Assembly (NCBI RefSeq): GCF_000741765.1
Contig: NZ_JGZU01000003.1
Span: forward strand, 124,001-188,000
DNA: 64,000 bases
DNA from: Bifidobacterium tsurumiense
Lineage (GTDB): Bacteria > Actinomycetota > Actinomycetes > Actinomycetales > Bifidobacteriaceae
Reading direction: 5' to 3'
Below, in pieces: positions 9,211 to 17,485 of the stretch. The translations under genes were made by a program, and so were the position numbers. Under the pieces are notes generated by a model. That model was not told the DNA's origin. It did not search any database and was given only the letters and a program-made list of their open reading frames with translations. Every line of letters begins with the position of its first letter. The stretch's first letter is position 1.

Positions 9211-9258
9211 TACCAGTTGGTAGTTATAAATAGTAACAATAAGCTTTATGCTTGTCAA
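9211..9258 (-). promoter_or_regulatory. Promoter and palindromic operator of the second GH3 gene
   Basis: Minus strand: -35 TTGACA (9253-9258), 17-bp spacer, -10 TACTAT (9230-9235). Seven bases downstream comes the palindrome TACCAACTGGTA (9211-9222), placing it over the likely transcription start and 24 bases before the ATG. The core matches the operator at 5855-5880: both read CTACC-R-AC-Y-GGTA on the minus strand. A TetR-type repressor bound here would block initiation. Confidence 0.78.
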
Positions 9259-9316
9259 TTGCTTGATTTACCGAGGTTCCGCAGCGTGTCTTATGGCTCA
9301 CTCACCCATGCCACAC

Positions 9317-9958
9317 TCAACGATAACCATCCCACTGCGGAGAGGGGAACAGCATGGGTTCAAGGCTCATCCACTCCTCGACCAAATCCACTTCCGTATT
9401 GCTCAACCATTGCAACTGCACACCATCCATGACTTCCATGGCACGTCGAACCACCGGTTTCATATGCGCCTGCCATGGACGCAATGGCTCCGGAATAAGC
9501 CAGGGCAGAAGACTGTAGCCCTGCCATATCCCCTCATAGCGTTGCGCGAATTCGTCATGCAATGGGTGACTGGGATTGAACGACTCCGTTTGCAACATCG
9601 TAAACATCTGCACAAGCATGCGTCGTTGGGCATTGTATTGGACAAGATATCGCAGATATGCGGGGAACAACAGCCGATCCCGGGCACTACCGGGCAGTCC
9701 GGATGCCATGAAATCCTCAGGGCTTCCCATGCGGTTGTAATATTCCCGATACACCATGGACAGCAGATTGTCTTTGTTGCCCACATATCGGAGCACTCCC
9801 TGCTTGGAGATTCCGACACGATCCGCGACATCCTGAATCGATATTCCGTTGAATCCTCGCTCACTGATCAGCCGCACCGCTGCATCGAGGACTTCCGCAC
9901 GCCGTTCCTCCGGAGATTTGCGAACACGTTTCGCCGTCGACTTGATTGCCATATTCAT
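9317..9958 (-). CDS. TetR/AcrR-family regulator (glycosidase-associated, paralog 2)
   Basis: 213 residues. Helix-turn-helix 'ISIQDVADRVGISKQGVLRYVGNKDNLL' near residues 37-64; the C-terminus carries 'MDGVQLQWL' and ends 'FPSPQWDGYR', shared with the other two TetR proteins here. It lies 89 bases after the GH42 gene in the same direction and 130 bases before the GH3 gene, whose promoter-operator (9211-9258) follows it directly. It may be the last gene of the MFS-GH30-GH42 operon and control the downstream GH3. No clear ribosome site is seen; TTACACT ends just before the ATG. Confidence 0.9.
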   Translation of the reverse strand: MNMAIKSTAKRVRKSPEERRAEVLDAAVRLISERGFNGISIQDVADRVGISKQGVLRYVGNKDNLLSMVYREYYNRMGSPEDFMASGLPGSARDRLLFPAYLRYLVQYNAQRRMLVQMFTMLQTESFNPSHPLHDEFAQRYEGIWQGYSLLPWLIPEPLRPWQAHMKPVVRRAMEVMDGVQLQWLSNTEVDLVEEWMSLEPMLFPSPQWDGYR

Positions 9959-9974
9959 GAGTGTAATGCCTCTT

Positions 9975-10009
9975 GCCCAGCCATAACGACACGGTCATCA
10001 CAGCTGGGC
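9975..10009 (-). terminator. Weak hairpin between GH42 and TetR genes
   Basis: 7-base arms GCCCAGC (9975-9981) and GCTGGGC (10003-10009) with a 21-base loop, in the 89-bp gap between the GH42 stop and the TetR start. It could be an attenuator that lowers TetR expression relative to the enzymes, or a binding site. It is weak as a terminator. Confidence 0.3.
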
Positions 10010-10047
10010 GCAAGGACAATCAGACATATCGAACAGTAATCCTCGAT

Positions 10048-12186
10048 TCAACTCATGACTACGACCAGATTCCATGCAGGCACGACCAGATCCTCACCTT
10101 GAGAGACCTGATGGCCTTGCTGAAGAGCCTGGTTTCGGGTGGCCTCCTCATCCACTGTGCCATCGAATGAGATGATGCGCGGCGCAACTACCACCGTGCC
10201 GGAGACAGGACTTGGCGCCGAAACCTCAGCATCCGAATAATTCAACATGTAGGTCAGCGTGCGACCTTGAGCATTTTCGCCTTGCCGCACGCTCAATACC
10301 CCCGCGAGCGCCAAGCCGACTCCCGCAACTCCCGCATGTTCCACAGCTTCACGCATTACATTGCGCAGCACATCCTCTTGAAGATCGGTAGCGATCCATT
10401 CAGCATCTCCATCACCGAAGGAATGTCTGGTTATCGCGGCGTAAGCGCCCCACGCATAGTGTCGGTAGCGCGCCAACACTTCGCAGTCAGTGTCCGGTTT
10501 GAGCAACTCGATGATGTCTCGCGCCTCGGCTCCGTCCAAATCATCCAATGGGCCGTTGAATTCCACAGCAACCGATTGCGGACGAGTGAACTGGTTGTAA
10601 CTCATGCCGAACACATCATGCAGGTCATGCGGCGCCTTGTCATGCCAAACAGTGACATCCTCGTTCGAGACAAAAGATCGCATGGTCGAGACCAAATGCC
10701 CTCCTTGACGAACGTAATCTCGCAGAGCGTCTATCGTGTTTTGCGAAGCGCAATACAATGCCGGAGTAATAACCATGCCATAGCGCGAAAGCGTGTCGTT
10801 CGAGGCATCCGTCGGAATGAAATCGCACTCAACATTCAAATCGAATAATGCGTCATACACTCGCCGCACCACTTCGTTATATCCAGTCTGTTCCTCCCCG
10901 GAGCCGAGCCGACTCCCACTGCCCGCACCATACGGATAGAAGCGCTGCATAGCATTCAACGATTCATTGGACACCATAATCGCCACCGCATTATGTTTGC
11001 GCATATGAATCAGCTGCGAAGCCAATGGATCCTGCGCAATTTCGCGACCGAATACGCCTGCTTCGCGATATGTGGGATTGGGTTCCAAATCATGGCTCAG
11101 CAGTCCACGCCAATAGGTTTCGAAGGAGTTATGAATGGAATGCCAATGCCAATACATCACACCATCGGCACCTGACGCCAGATGGCTGTAGGCCTGCAGC
11201 CTCAATTGCCCGGGGTACGGCAGCCATCCATGCTGCCCCTGCGCTTCGGTTTCCAGGACGATGTAATTGCGTCCTCCCTTGACACTGCGCGAGACATCAC
11301 CGCCGAAGGCAATTTCCTTGCCAGTCAAGCCGTCTTCTGAGGGATGATAGATATCCACGCCGGCGATATCCACGGCTTCGGCGGCTTTGAAATGATCTAC
11401 CGCAGGTTGAATGCCGAAGGAATATCCACGCCAGTCGTAATCGAAGTTATGCGTTATGAACTGGTCATCTCGCGCAACCTCGCGCACGATATCGCCCTGC
11501 CATTGGAGGAATTTGGCGACCTGGGACCTACGGAAAGCGTCAAATGCGCCACTGAGCGAAGCGTTGATGGAGTTGGAAACATCCGGGAAGTCCTCCCACG
11601 CATCAATGCGATTCGACCAATAATCCAAGCCGAATGCGGCATTCATGGCATCCAGGTCATCATGGAAGCGCTTGCGCAGATGCTTGACGAACAGCATCTG
11701 CATATCAGGACTGACCGAATCGTAATACTTGGTTTCATTGTCGATTTGATACCCGATAACCGAGGGATGATAGGCGACATGAGAGATCAGTGCGCGTATC
11801 ACCCGCTCTCCGTAATATCGATATGCGGGGTTGACGATATCCATAATCTGGCGAGGACCGTATTTGCCTTGGCCGGCGGGGGTTTGGGCCAGAACATCAG
11901 GATGCATTCGCACCAGCCACGCCGGAACGGCATAGGTCGGCGTTCCAACGATTACCTGAATGCCATATCGCCGTGCCGCATCCAGGGCCCTGTCAATATG
12001 GGTGAAATCAAACTCCCCCGGCTGCGGTTCACATGTGCTCCAGGTGGATTCGGCGATACGGATCACATTGATTCCCGCATCGCGCATCATCTGCATATCA
12101 GTATCAATGCGATCGATATCGCGCGGAATGTATTCGTCATAGTATGCAGCACCGAACAATATGCGATCTACTGCTGTTTTGGCCAT
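10048..12186 (-). CDS. Glycoside hydrolase family 42, beta-galactosidase type
   Basis: 712 residues. Three GH42 parts are visible: an N-terminal (alpha/beta)8 barrel starting 'FGAAYYDEYI', a trimerisation domain, and a C-terminal beta domain. Catalytic acid/base is Glu151 in 'QIDNE'; the nucleophile is Glu312 in 'IVLETEAQGQHGW'. 'YWHWHSIHNSFETYWRG' is the conserved substrate-site region. There is no signal peptide. The enzyme should cleave terminal beta-galactosyl (or a related beta-glycosyl) residues in the cytoplasm. AAGGAG precedes the ATG. It follows the GH30 gene by 83 bp in what looks like one operon with the MFS carrier, so transport and hydrolysis are co-expressed. Confidence 0.93.
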   Translation of the reverse strand: MAKTAVDRILFGAAYYDEYIPRDIDRIDTDMQMMRDAGINVIRIAESTWSTCEPQPGEFDFTHIDRALDAARRYGIQVIVGTPTYAVPAWLVRMHPDVLAQTPAGQGKYGPRQIMDIVNPAYRYYGERVIRALISHVAYHPSVIGYQIDNETKYYDSVSPDMQMLFVKHLRKRFHDDLDAMNAAFGLDYWSNRIDAWEDFPDVSNSINASLSGAFDAFRRSQVAKFLQWQGDIVREVARDDQFITHNFDYDWRGYSFGIQPAVDHFKAAEAVDIAGVDIYHPSEDGLTGKEIAFGGDVSRSVKGGRNYIVLETEAQGQHGWLPYPGQLRLQAYSHLASGADGVMYWHWHSIHNSFETYWRGLLSHDLEPNPTYREAGVFGREIAQDPLASQLIHMRKHNAVAIMVSNESLNAMQRFYPYGAGSGSRLGSGEEQTGYNEVVRRVYDALFDLNVECDFIPTDASNDTLSRYGMVITPALYCASQNTIDALRDYVRQGGHLVSTMRSFVSNEDVTVWHDKAPHDLHDVFGMSYNQFTRPQSVAVEFNGPLDDLDGAEARDIIELLKPDTDCEVLARYRHYAWGAYAAITRHSFGDGDAEWIATDLQEDVLRNVMREAVEHAGVAGVGLALAGVLSVRQGENAQGRTLTYMLNYSDAEVSAPSPVSGTVVVAPRIISFDGTVDEEATRNQALQQGHQVSQGEDLVVPAWNLVVVMS

Positions 12187-12269
12187 GGGATCTCCTTAGA
12201 TTCCGCTTGATCAACTCGATTGGCGACTGTGCCGTTCCCGCGCCAATTCGAGTATCAGTTCTTCTTTGG

Positions 12270-13616
12270 CTATTTCTCGAGTACGAATGTATTGAAGGAC
12301 CGTGGTGCCAGCTTCACCGATACCGCCAAGGACGGGTTGCGCGGATCGGCAAAATCGAATGGCAATTCACGTTCCAAGGCATTCTGCACCACAATGACCA
12401 CTGAGCCATCGGGATTGCGCAAGGCGATGCCCATGGCATTGAAGTGACCTGTTGCGCCCAGCACCACTGCGCCAGGGCGCACATACTTCGAGAAGTGCCG
12501 CATAACATACCACTCCGGATTGCGTGTGATCTCGCCCGTCTTGCTATCCACGCTGTAGAGCGAATTTTGCTGCCATCCCCAGGTGCTCACGATCTCGGTC
12601 AGCACCATATTCCAATAGGTATATGCTGTCGCGCCATTGCGCAGATAATGATTGATGAGGTGGAAAATGTATTCCGCATATTCCCAGGAATTATCGCCCA
12701 TGCCGCATTCCGACTCGGTCATGAGCAGCTCAAGCTCGGGCCATGACTGGTGCGTGCGCGCGATGGCATGCTGCCCTGCCCACTGGTAGCCCACCCCTGC
12801 GATGTATTTCCTGGCTTCATCATCAAAGAGGATATTGTCGACATAGCGACTGTAATTATCCAATTTCATGCCATAGCCGCCACCTGTCCAGGACATATCC
12901 TCAGGACCATTCAGCGTACCTAGGAAAATGGCGGTATCAATGCCTTCCTGTGCGAAAATCGGCCCCAGATAATCACGCACGAACACTCTCATATCCTCGC
13001 TCGACCACAGACAGCTGGGGAATTTCTGGTCAGCGAAAACCTCATTCTGCACATGGAGCTGATTGATGTGAATGCCTCGCTCCGCATACGTCTTGATGTA
13101 TTTGACGAAATAATGGGCATATGCGGTCAGGTTTTCAGGCGTCATCACGATGCGACCGAAATTGTATACCTTGGGGAACTTCATCCAAGTGGGCGGACTC
13201 CAAGGACTTGCAAAGAGTTGCAGATCGGGCTGATATTGCTGCGCCTTGCGAATATACGGCACCAATGTGGAATCATCGTGCTCCACACTGAAATGCTTGA
13301 GATCGTAATCGCCATCCTCTTCGTCGTAGCTATACCACTGTTCCGCGAAATCATTGGCTCCCACAGGCGTGCGATTGAAGGTGAAATTCAATTCTTCCGG
13401 ACTGAACAGCTCGCGGAACACGGTTTCTCGGTCTTCGGCACTGACGTATTTGGTAAGCGCTTGGTATCCGAGCTCATTGAAGCATCCCCCGAAGCCGCGT
13501 AGCTTCTGGAATTCTTCACCGTTGAGTTGCAGCCCCTGAGCGCTTGAGGCAGAGAGCCGTTCCAGAGTCGTTTCCACTAGGCGATGTTCGGGCGTGGATG
13601 CGATCCATATTGACAT
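12270..13616 (-). CDS. Glycoside hydrolase family 30 (glucosylceramidase / beta-1,6-glucanase type)
   Basis: 448 residues with the GH30 plan: a catalytic barrel beginning 'LRGFGGCFNELG' and a C-terminal beta domain. Acid/base Glu192 lies in 'HVQNE' and the nucleophile is Glu301 in 'LMTESECG'. Related enzymes act on beta-glucosides, beta-1,6-glucans or beta-xylosides; the exact substrate is unknown. There is no signal peptide, so the substrate must be imported, presumably by the MFS protein 49 bases upstream. AAGGA at 7-base spacing precedes the start. Together with GH42 and the GH3 enzymes it points to a beta-linked heteroglycan or gentio-type oligosaccharide (inference). Confidence 0.92.
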   Translation of the reverse strand: MSIWIASTPEHRLVETTLERLSASSAQGLQLNGEEFQKLRGFGGCFNELGYQALTKYVSAEDRETVFRELFSPEELNFTFNRTPVGANDFAEQWYSYDEEDGDYDLKHFSVEHDDSTLVPYIRKAQQYQPDLQLFASPWSPPTWMKFPKVYNFGRIVMTPENLTAYAHYFVKYIKTYAERGIHINQLHVQNEVFADQKFPSCLWSSEDMRVFVRDYLGPIFAQEGIDTAIFLGTLNGPEDMSWTGGGYGMKLDNYSRYVDNILFDDEARKYIAGVGYQWAGQHAIARTHQSWPELELLMTESECGMGDNSWEYAEYIFHLINHYLRNGATAYTYWNMVLTEIVSTWGWQQNSLYSVDSKTGEITRNPEWYVMRHFSKYVRPGAVVLGATGHFNAMGIALRNPDGSVVIVVQNALERELPFDFADPRNPSLAVSVKLAPRSFNTFVLEK

Positions 13617-13665
13617 GACGACGTCCTTTCTTGAGAAGATCGATGCGATATTGCGGCGGAAATCA

Positions 13666-14994
13666 TTAATCCACAGACTTGATAGACATTATGAAAATGC
13701 AGCCAAGCAGTGCGAATACGATGGCCACGGGGAACGCGACGGAATACCCCACGCTGACCACCAAGGTCGACATGACCACAGGACCCAGCATCTGGCCAAT
13801 TGTTGTGGCCAGATTCAGCACTCCCAGATCCTTGCCGGCTTCTTCCTTATTGGGCAGCACATCCACATTGAGCGCCTGATCGACCGAGGAATACACCCCA
13901 TACCCCAGACCGCCGATGCCCGCGAACAGATACATGCCCAAGGTCGAATGCAGAACCCACGGCAAGACGATACCAATTGCAAACAGCACCGACGCCACCA
14001 CCACTGGGATCTTCCTGCGACCAATAAGATCAGAAATCGGACCTGCCAGAAGCGAGCCCAACAATGAGACCACCATGGTGATTACAGACATTGTGGCAAT
14101 GGCGACGCCTGCATCGGTTACGCTGAGTCCCACGTAGTTTTCCAGAATGAACAATTGATAGATGGATATCATCTGATAGCTCAGCAGCATGCACAAACGC
14201 CCTGCAAACGCCTTGTAAAAATCATGAGCGACGGAAAAACGCGGCGGAGTAAAGCTTTTGAGCACATCAAGGAAGGTTTCCTTATCCGTGGGCAGATAGT
14301 CAGCCGGCCCTTCTTTGGGCAATATGATCACGGCAACGATGCCGCCAAGGAACATCAATACGCCCGCGAGCGCGAATCCCGGCGCACGATTGGTGATGAA
14401 GTATGCACCCAACAATGTGCCTATAGGTGCGCCAACCGTCTGTCCTGCTCCGAAGAACGCCGACATGGTGCCGCGCATTCCTGAGGGAATTCTGTCGGAA
14501 ATCATGGCGACCATGGGCGCCAGCATGCAGTTCAATCCGAACATGCACAGGCAATACACCACAGTAAGCAGAACAGGGTTAAACGTCATGCCGGTGAGAA
14601 ATAGCGTCACACCACCCAGAACCGCTCCCGCAAGGATAAACGGCGTTCGCCTTCCCCTCCGCGAACGGGAACGGTCGGAGAAGTTGCCGAACAGGAGGTT
14701 GGCGATAAGGGATGCGAAAGCCGTGAATGCATTCACCACACCCACCAAAACGTCCGGAGATACGCCCTCGACGCTTTTGTAATGTTCCGGGAGTAGGACT
14801 GCAGAGACCATGCCCAATCCCGACATCCACAGTATGCCGAACACCAGGAAACCGATTCCAAAACGGATTCTGGTCTGGGACGGCATCGGTTTGCCGGTTT
14901 CCGGAGAAAGCGTTGGATCTGCTTCTGCAGCCATAACCGCATTGCGATGAAGAGCCCACCGCAATCCCATATCCATGGGCATCCTATCTTCCAT
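13666..14994 (-). CDS. MFS sugar transporter (GH30/GH42 operon)
   Basis: 442 residues from the start preceded by GGAAAGG at 7-base spacing. The frame is open to 15030 but without a ribosome site there. Twelve hydrophobic segments; after the second comes the MFS loop 'GNFSDRSRSRRGRRTPFI', and a second copy 'GPISDLIGRRKIPVV' occurs between helices 8 and 9. This arrangement suits a proton-coupled sugar or glycoside carrier. It is the first gene of the operon with GH30 and GH42, directly behind the promoter-operator at 15061-15116, and most likely imports their substrate. Confidence 0.9.
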   Translation of the reverse strand: MEDRMPMDMGLRWALHRNAVMAAEADPTLSPETGKPMPSQTRIRFGIGFLVFGILWMSGLGMVSAVLLPEHYKSVEGVSPDVLVGVVNAFTAFASLIANLLFGNFSDRSRSRRGRRTPFILAGAVLGGVTLFLTGMTFNPVLLTVVYCLCMFGLNCMLAPMVAMISDRIPSGMRGTMSAFFGAGQTVGAPIGTLLGAYFITNRAPGFALAGVLMFLGGIVAVIILPKEGPADYLPTDKETFLDVLKSFTPPRFSVAHDFYKAFAGRLCMLLSYQMISIYQLFILENYVGLSVTDAGVAIATMSVITMVVSLLGSLLAGPISDLIGRRKIPVVVASVLFAIGIVLPWVLHSTLGMYLFAGIGGLGYGVYSSVDQALNVDVLPNKEEAGKDLGVLNLATTIGQMLGPVVMSTLVVSVGYSVAFPVAIVFALLGCIFIMSIKSVD

Positions 14995-15060
14995 GACGAG
15001 GCCTTTCCAATATTGATATTCAATGGTCATCTTTGACGATGCATCGTTGCTTATCCAATT

Positions 15061-15116
15061 TATCTAATAATTATTAGATATAAAATGAGCATATGCTTCT
15101 TTGCCATGGATGTCAA
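15061..15116 (-). promoter_or_regulatory. Promoter and 20-bp palindromic operator of the MFS-GH30-GH42 operon
   Basis: Minus strand: perfect -35 TTGACA (15111-15116), 17-bp spacer, -10 TATGCT (15088-15093), then after seven bases the perfect palindrome TATCTAATAATTATTAGATA (15061-15080). The spacing (17 bp, then 7 bp to the operator) is the same as at the second GH3 promoter (9211-9258). The operator would cover the transcription start. Confidence 0.82.
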
Positions 15117-15380
15117 TCCCGCAATATGAATACAAGATGGAATAATAGCAACAAAGGCTGCAAAACAAGCTAGTTGATTGATAATCCTAATAGACTATGG
15201 CAGTCAAAGACCTCGTAAACGCAAGTCTCCATATTCGCCGACCATGGTTCCATATATGAAATATATCGCAATAATTCGCAAATATATTGAATATTTATTA
15301 AGTATCAAAATGCGGCATCTCCCCATACCAAAACAGCGCCATAGTATCCCTGCTACGAGCGTTCATGCCAAGACATTGTG
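15117..15380. other. AT-rich intergenic stretch between TetR and MFS genes
   Basis: With the promoter-operator this makes a 386-base gene-free gap (14995-15380). The remainder is AT-rich with short in-frame stops in all frames and no convincing gene, hairpin terminator or RNA. It may hold a long 3' end of the TetR transcript. Confidence 0.5.
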
Positions 15381-16016
15381 TCAGCGATATAAATCCCACA
15401 GAGGCGAGGGGAAAATCATTCGCTCGAATGTCACCCACTCATCCACCAGATCGATGGGTGGCTCACGCAGCCATCTGAGCTGAATGCCATCCATGGCTTC
15501 CAGGCTTCGACGCACAATCGGCCTCATATTCGCATCCCAAGACCCCATATGCGGAGGAATTCTCCATGGGATTTCGCTGTATTTCTCCCATACCGAGTCC
15601 GGGCGATGCAGGAAATAATCATAGAGCGGATGCTCCGGATTAAACGCCTCGGTTTCCAAAACCATATACAACCGAACCAAAGACCGGCGTTGAGCATTAT
15701 GGCGCACCAAAAAACGCAGGTATGCGGGGAAGAACGGCCCATCCGGATCGCTGCCGGGCAGACCCGATGCCATAAAATCAGCAGGTGTGCCTGAAGTATC
15801 GTAAATATCGGTGACCAAGAGGGAAAGCAAGCCTTCGCGATTGCCCACATAATGCAGCAATCCCGGTTGAGAAATCCCCACTTCCTGTGCAATATCCTTC
15901 AGGGACAATCCGTTGAATCCCCCACGCTCAGTCACCAGACGAGCGGTGACCTCTACGATTTCGCGCTTGCGTTCTTCAGGATCCTTGCGGATACGCTTCT
16001 TTGTCCCTTGAGCCAT
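15381..16016 (-). CDS. TetR/AcrR-family regulator (glycosidase-associated, paralog 3)
   Basis: 211 residues. Helix-turn-helix 'LSLKDIAQEVGISQPGLLHYVGNREGLL' around residues 38-65; the C-terminus contains 'MDGIQLRWL' and ends 'FPSPLWDLYR', matching the two other TetR proteins in this window. It lies upstream of, and in the same direction as, the MFS-GH30-GH42 operon, whose promoter-operator follows it. It probably represses that operon through the 20-bp palindrome. There is no Shine-Dalgarno sequence; TACACT ends six bases before the ATG, so a leaderless transcript is possible, although no good -35 is seen. Confidence 0.9.
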   Translation of the reverse strand: MAQGTKKRIRKDPEERKREIVEVTARLVTERGGFNGLSLKDIAQEVGISQPGLLHYVGNREGLLSLLVTDIYDTSGTPADFMASGLPGSDPDGPFFPAYLRFLVRHNAQRRSLVRLYMVLETEAFNPEHPLYDYFLHRPDSVWEKYSEIPWRIPPHMGSWDANMRPIVRRSLEAMDGIQLRWLREPPIDLVDEWVTFERMIFPSPLWDLYR

Positions 16017-16073
16017 ATCGCTAGTGTAAACCGTCGAAACCGACCACGGCGTGTCACATCGACTGCGATCGTC

Positions 16074-17345
16074 TTAAGCCTGGAAAACCTCAGGATGGGC
16101 ATCATCCCCCGGCACATCGGAAAGCAAGCCTTCCAACCCAAGGAACTCCTTCCAGAATTCCAAAGGCTGTCCATATGGCTTGCTGTCTTGGCCATGGGCC
16201 TGCAAATCAGCCTTGGCCGCAAGCACATCCAACTCGTTCACGCCATCAAAATACGAGGTGAGTCTCGAGAATTGCTCATCGCGATAGAACAGTGAAGAGA
16301 CCATTTCCATCAATCGTCCCACCCCTGGCAGAGGCAAGGAATCCCAATGTCGCAGCTCGACGAAATTCTTGAGGCGAACGTCATTGAAATGCGTGGACAG
16401 CACATGGTTGATCTCATATGCATTGAATTCGCGATCAGGATAGACTTCTGCGGCATTGTCCCTGAATGCGGCGCGATGCTGCTGAGCCACAGGCAGGTCG
16501 GCAGCCTCCGGCGTATGTGTCAGATCGGCGAACATCATCGGTGTGGATAGCACATCCACTGCATAATCCTCCCAGCCGAAGCGTTCATCATACAAACCGG
16601 GGATTATGCCGGTTCTTTGCGGGTCGATAGCATCCCACATCCGTTGACGAAGCAATGGATACGGATTGTCACGTCCTTCAAAATATGGACTGTTCCTGAA
16701 GAACCATGCCGTAATCGGCCCTATTGCCGTGCCGATTCGCAGCTTTGCCAAGGCGTCACGTTCATCACAATAATCGATGCTTATCTGAGTCGCGGCCGAA
16801 CACCGCATCATGCACAGACCGTACTGACCCACACGACCCAAATAATCGGTCATGGCATCATAACGACTCTTCGGATTCACTCGCACATCTCGCCAACTTG
16901 ATTGCGGCTGATAACCGTAATTCACCAAACGAAAGCCCAGTTCGTCGGCAATCGGATCAACTTCGGAACGGAATGCGCGATACAAACTGCGCAGCTCATC
17001 GATACGGTGAATCACGCCCAATGAGCATTCCAACTGCGCACCGGGCTCCAAAGAAACCGAGACACCTTCACGCCCCAAACCGACCAATCGGCCGTTATCC
17101 CAATATTCTTCAGATTTATCATAGAACGGGCGGAGCCTATGCAGGAGGACTTCAATACCCGCATCCCCGTAATATCCCACCGCAGCATCATCAGCGTTGC
17201 TCACCGGCAGATGCTCGATTTCCACGCCGTAGCCCTCATGGCTTGCATCGGTGCATCCCTGTTCAAAGAACCTCAGCAAGCTGTCAACATGCTTGGGATT
17301 CACCGTCGCGTTCATATGAGCATAACTGATCTGTGCAGTATTCAT
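16074..17345 (-). CDS. Glutamate-cysteine ligase, GCS2 type
   Basis: 423 residues from the ATG at 17345; the frame is open to a GTG at 17453 without a ribosome site in either place, so the start is uncertain. Features fit the GCS2/plant-type ligase family: 'VSVSLEPGAQLECSLGVIHRIDEL', 'MTDYLGRVGQYGLCMMRCSAATQISIDY', and 'ELRHWDSLPLPGVGRLMEMVS' near the end. These enzymes join glutamate and cysteine with ATP, giving gamma-glutamylcysteine. I see no glutathione synthetase nearby. In actinobacteria related proteins (EgtA) serve ergothioneine synthesis, but no egt neighbours are present; the actual thiol product is open. Confidence 0.82.
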   Translation of the reverse strand: MNTAQISYAHMNATVNPKHVDSLLRFFEQGCTDASHEGYGVEIEHLPVSNADDAAVGYYGDAGIEVLLHRLRPFYDKSEEYWDNGRLVGLGREGVSVSLEPGAQLECSLGVIHRIDELRSLYRAFRSEVDPIADELGFRLVNYGYQPQSSWRDVRVNPKSRYDAMTDYLGRVGQYGLCMMRCSAATQISIDYCDERDALAKLRIGTAIGPITAWFFRNSPYFEGRDNPYPLLRQRMWDAIDPQRTGIIPGLYDERFGWEDYAVDVLSTPMMFADLTHTPEAADLPVAQQHRAAFRDNAAEVYPDREFNAYEINHVLSTHFNDVRLKNFVELRHWDSLPLPGVGRLMEMVSSLFYRDEQFSRLTSYFDGVNELDVLAAKADLQAHGQDSKPYGQPLEFWKEFLGLEGLLSDVPGDDAHPEVFQA

Positions 17346-17485
17346 AGTCGGTATGGTAATCGAGGCTCTGCAGCCACACGAGCCATGAGGTATACGAATA
17401 ATCGATAACGCTTTGCCAAGGCTCGGATGGCCGCCTTCCTCAACACGCCTCACACAATAGGTTCTGCCCGGTATTCCCCCGCGAC

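Noticed and set aside
9187-9258. N-terminal extension of the second GH3 reading frame
   Set aside because: It contains the promoter and operator; GGAGG lies just before the ATG at 9186.
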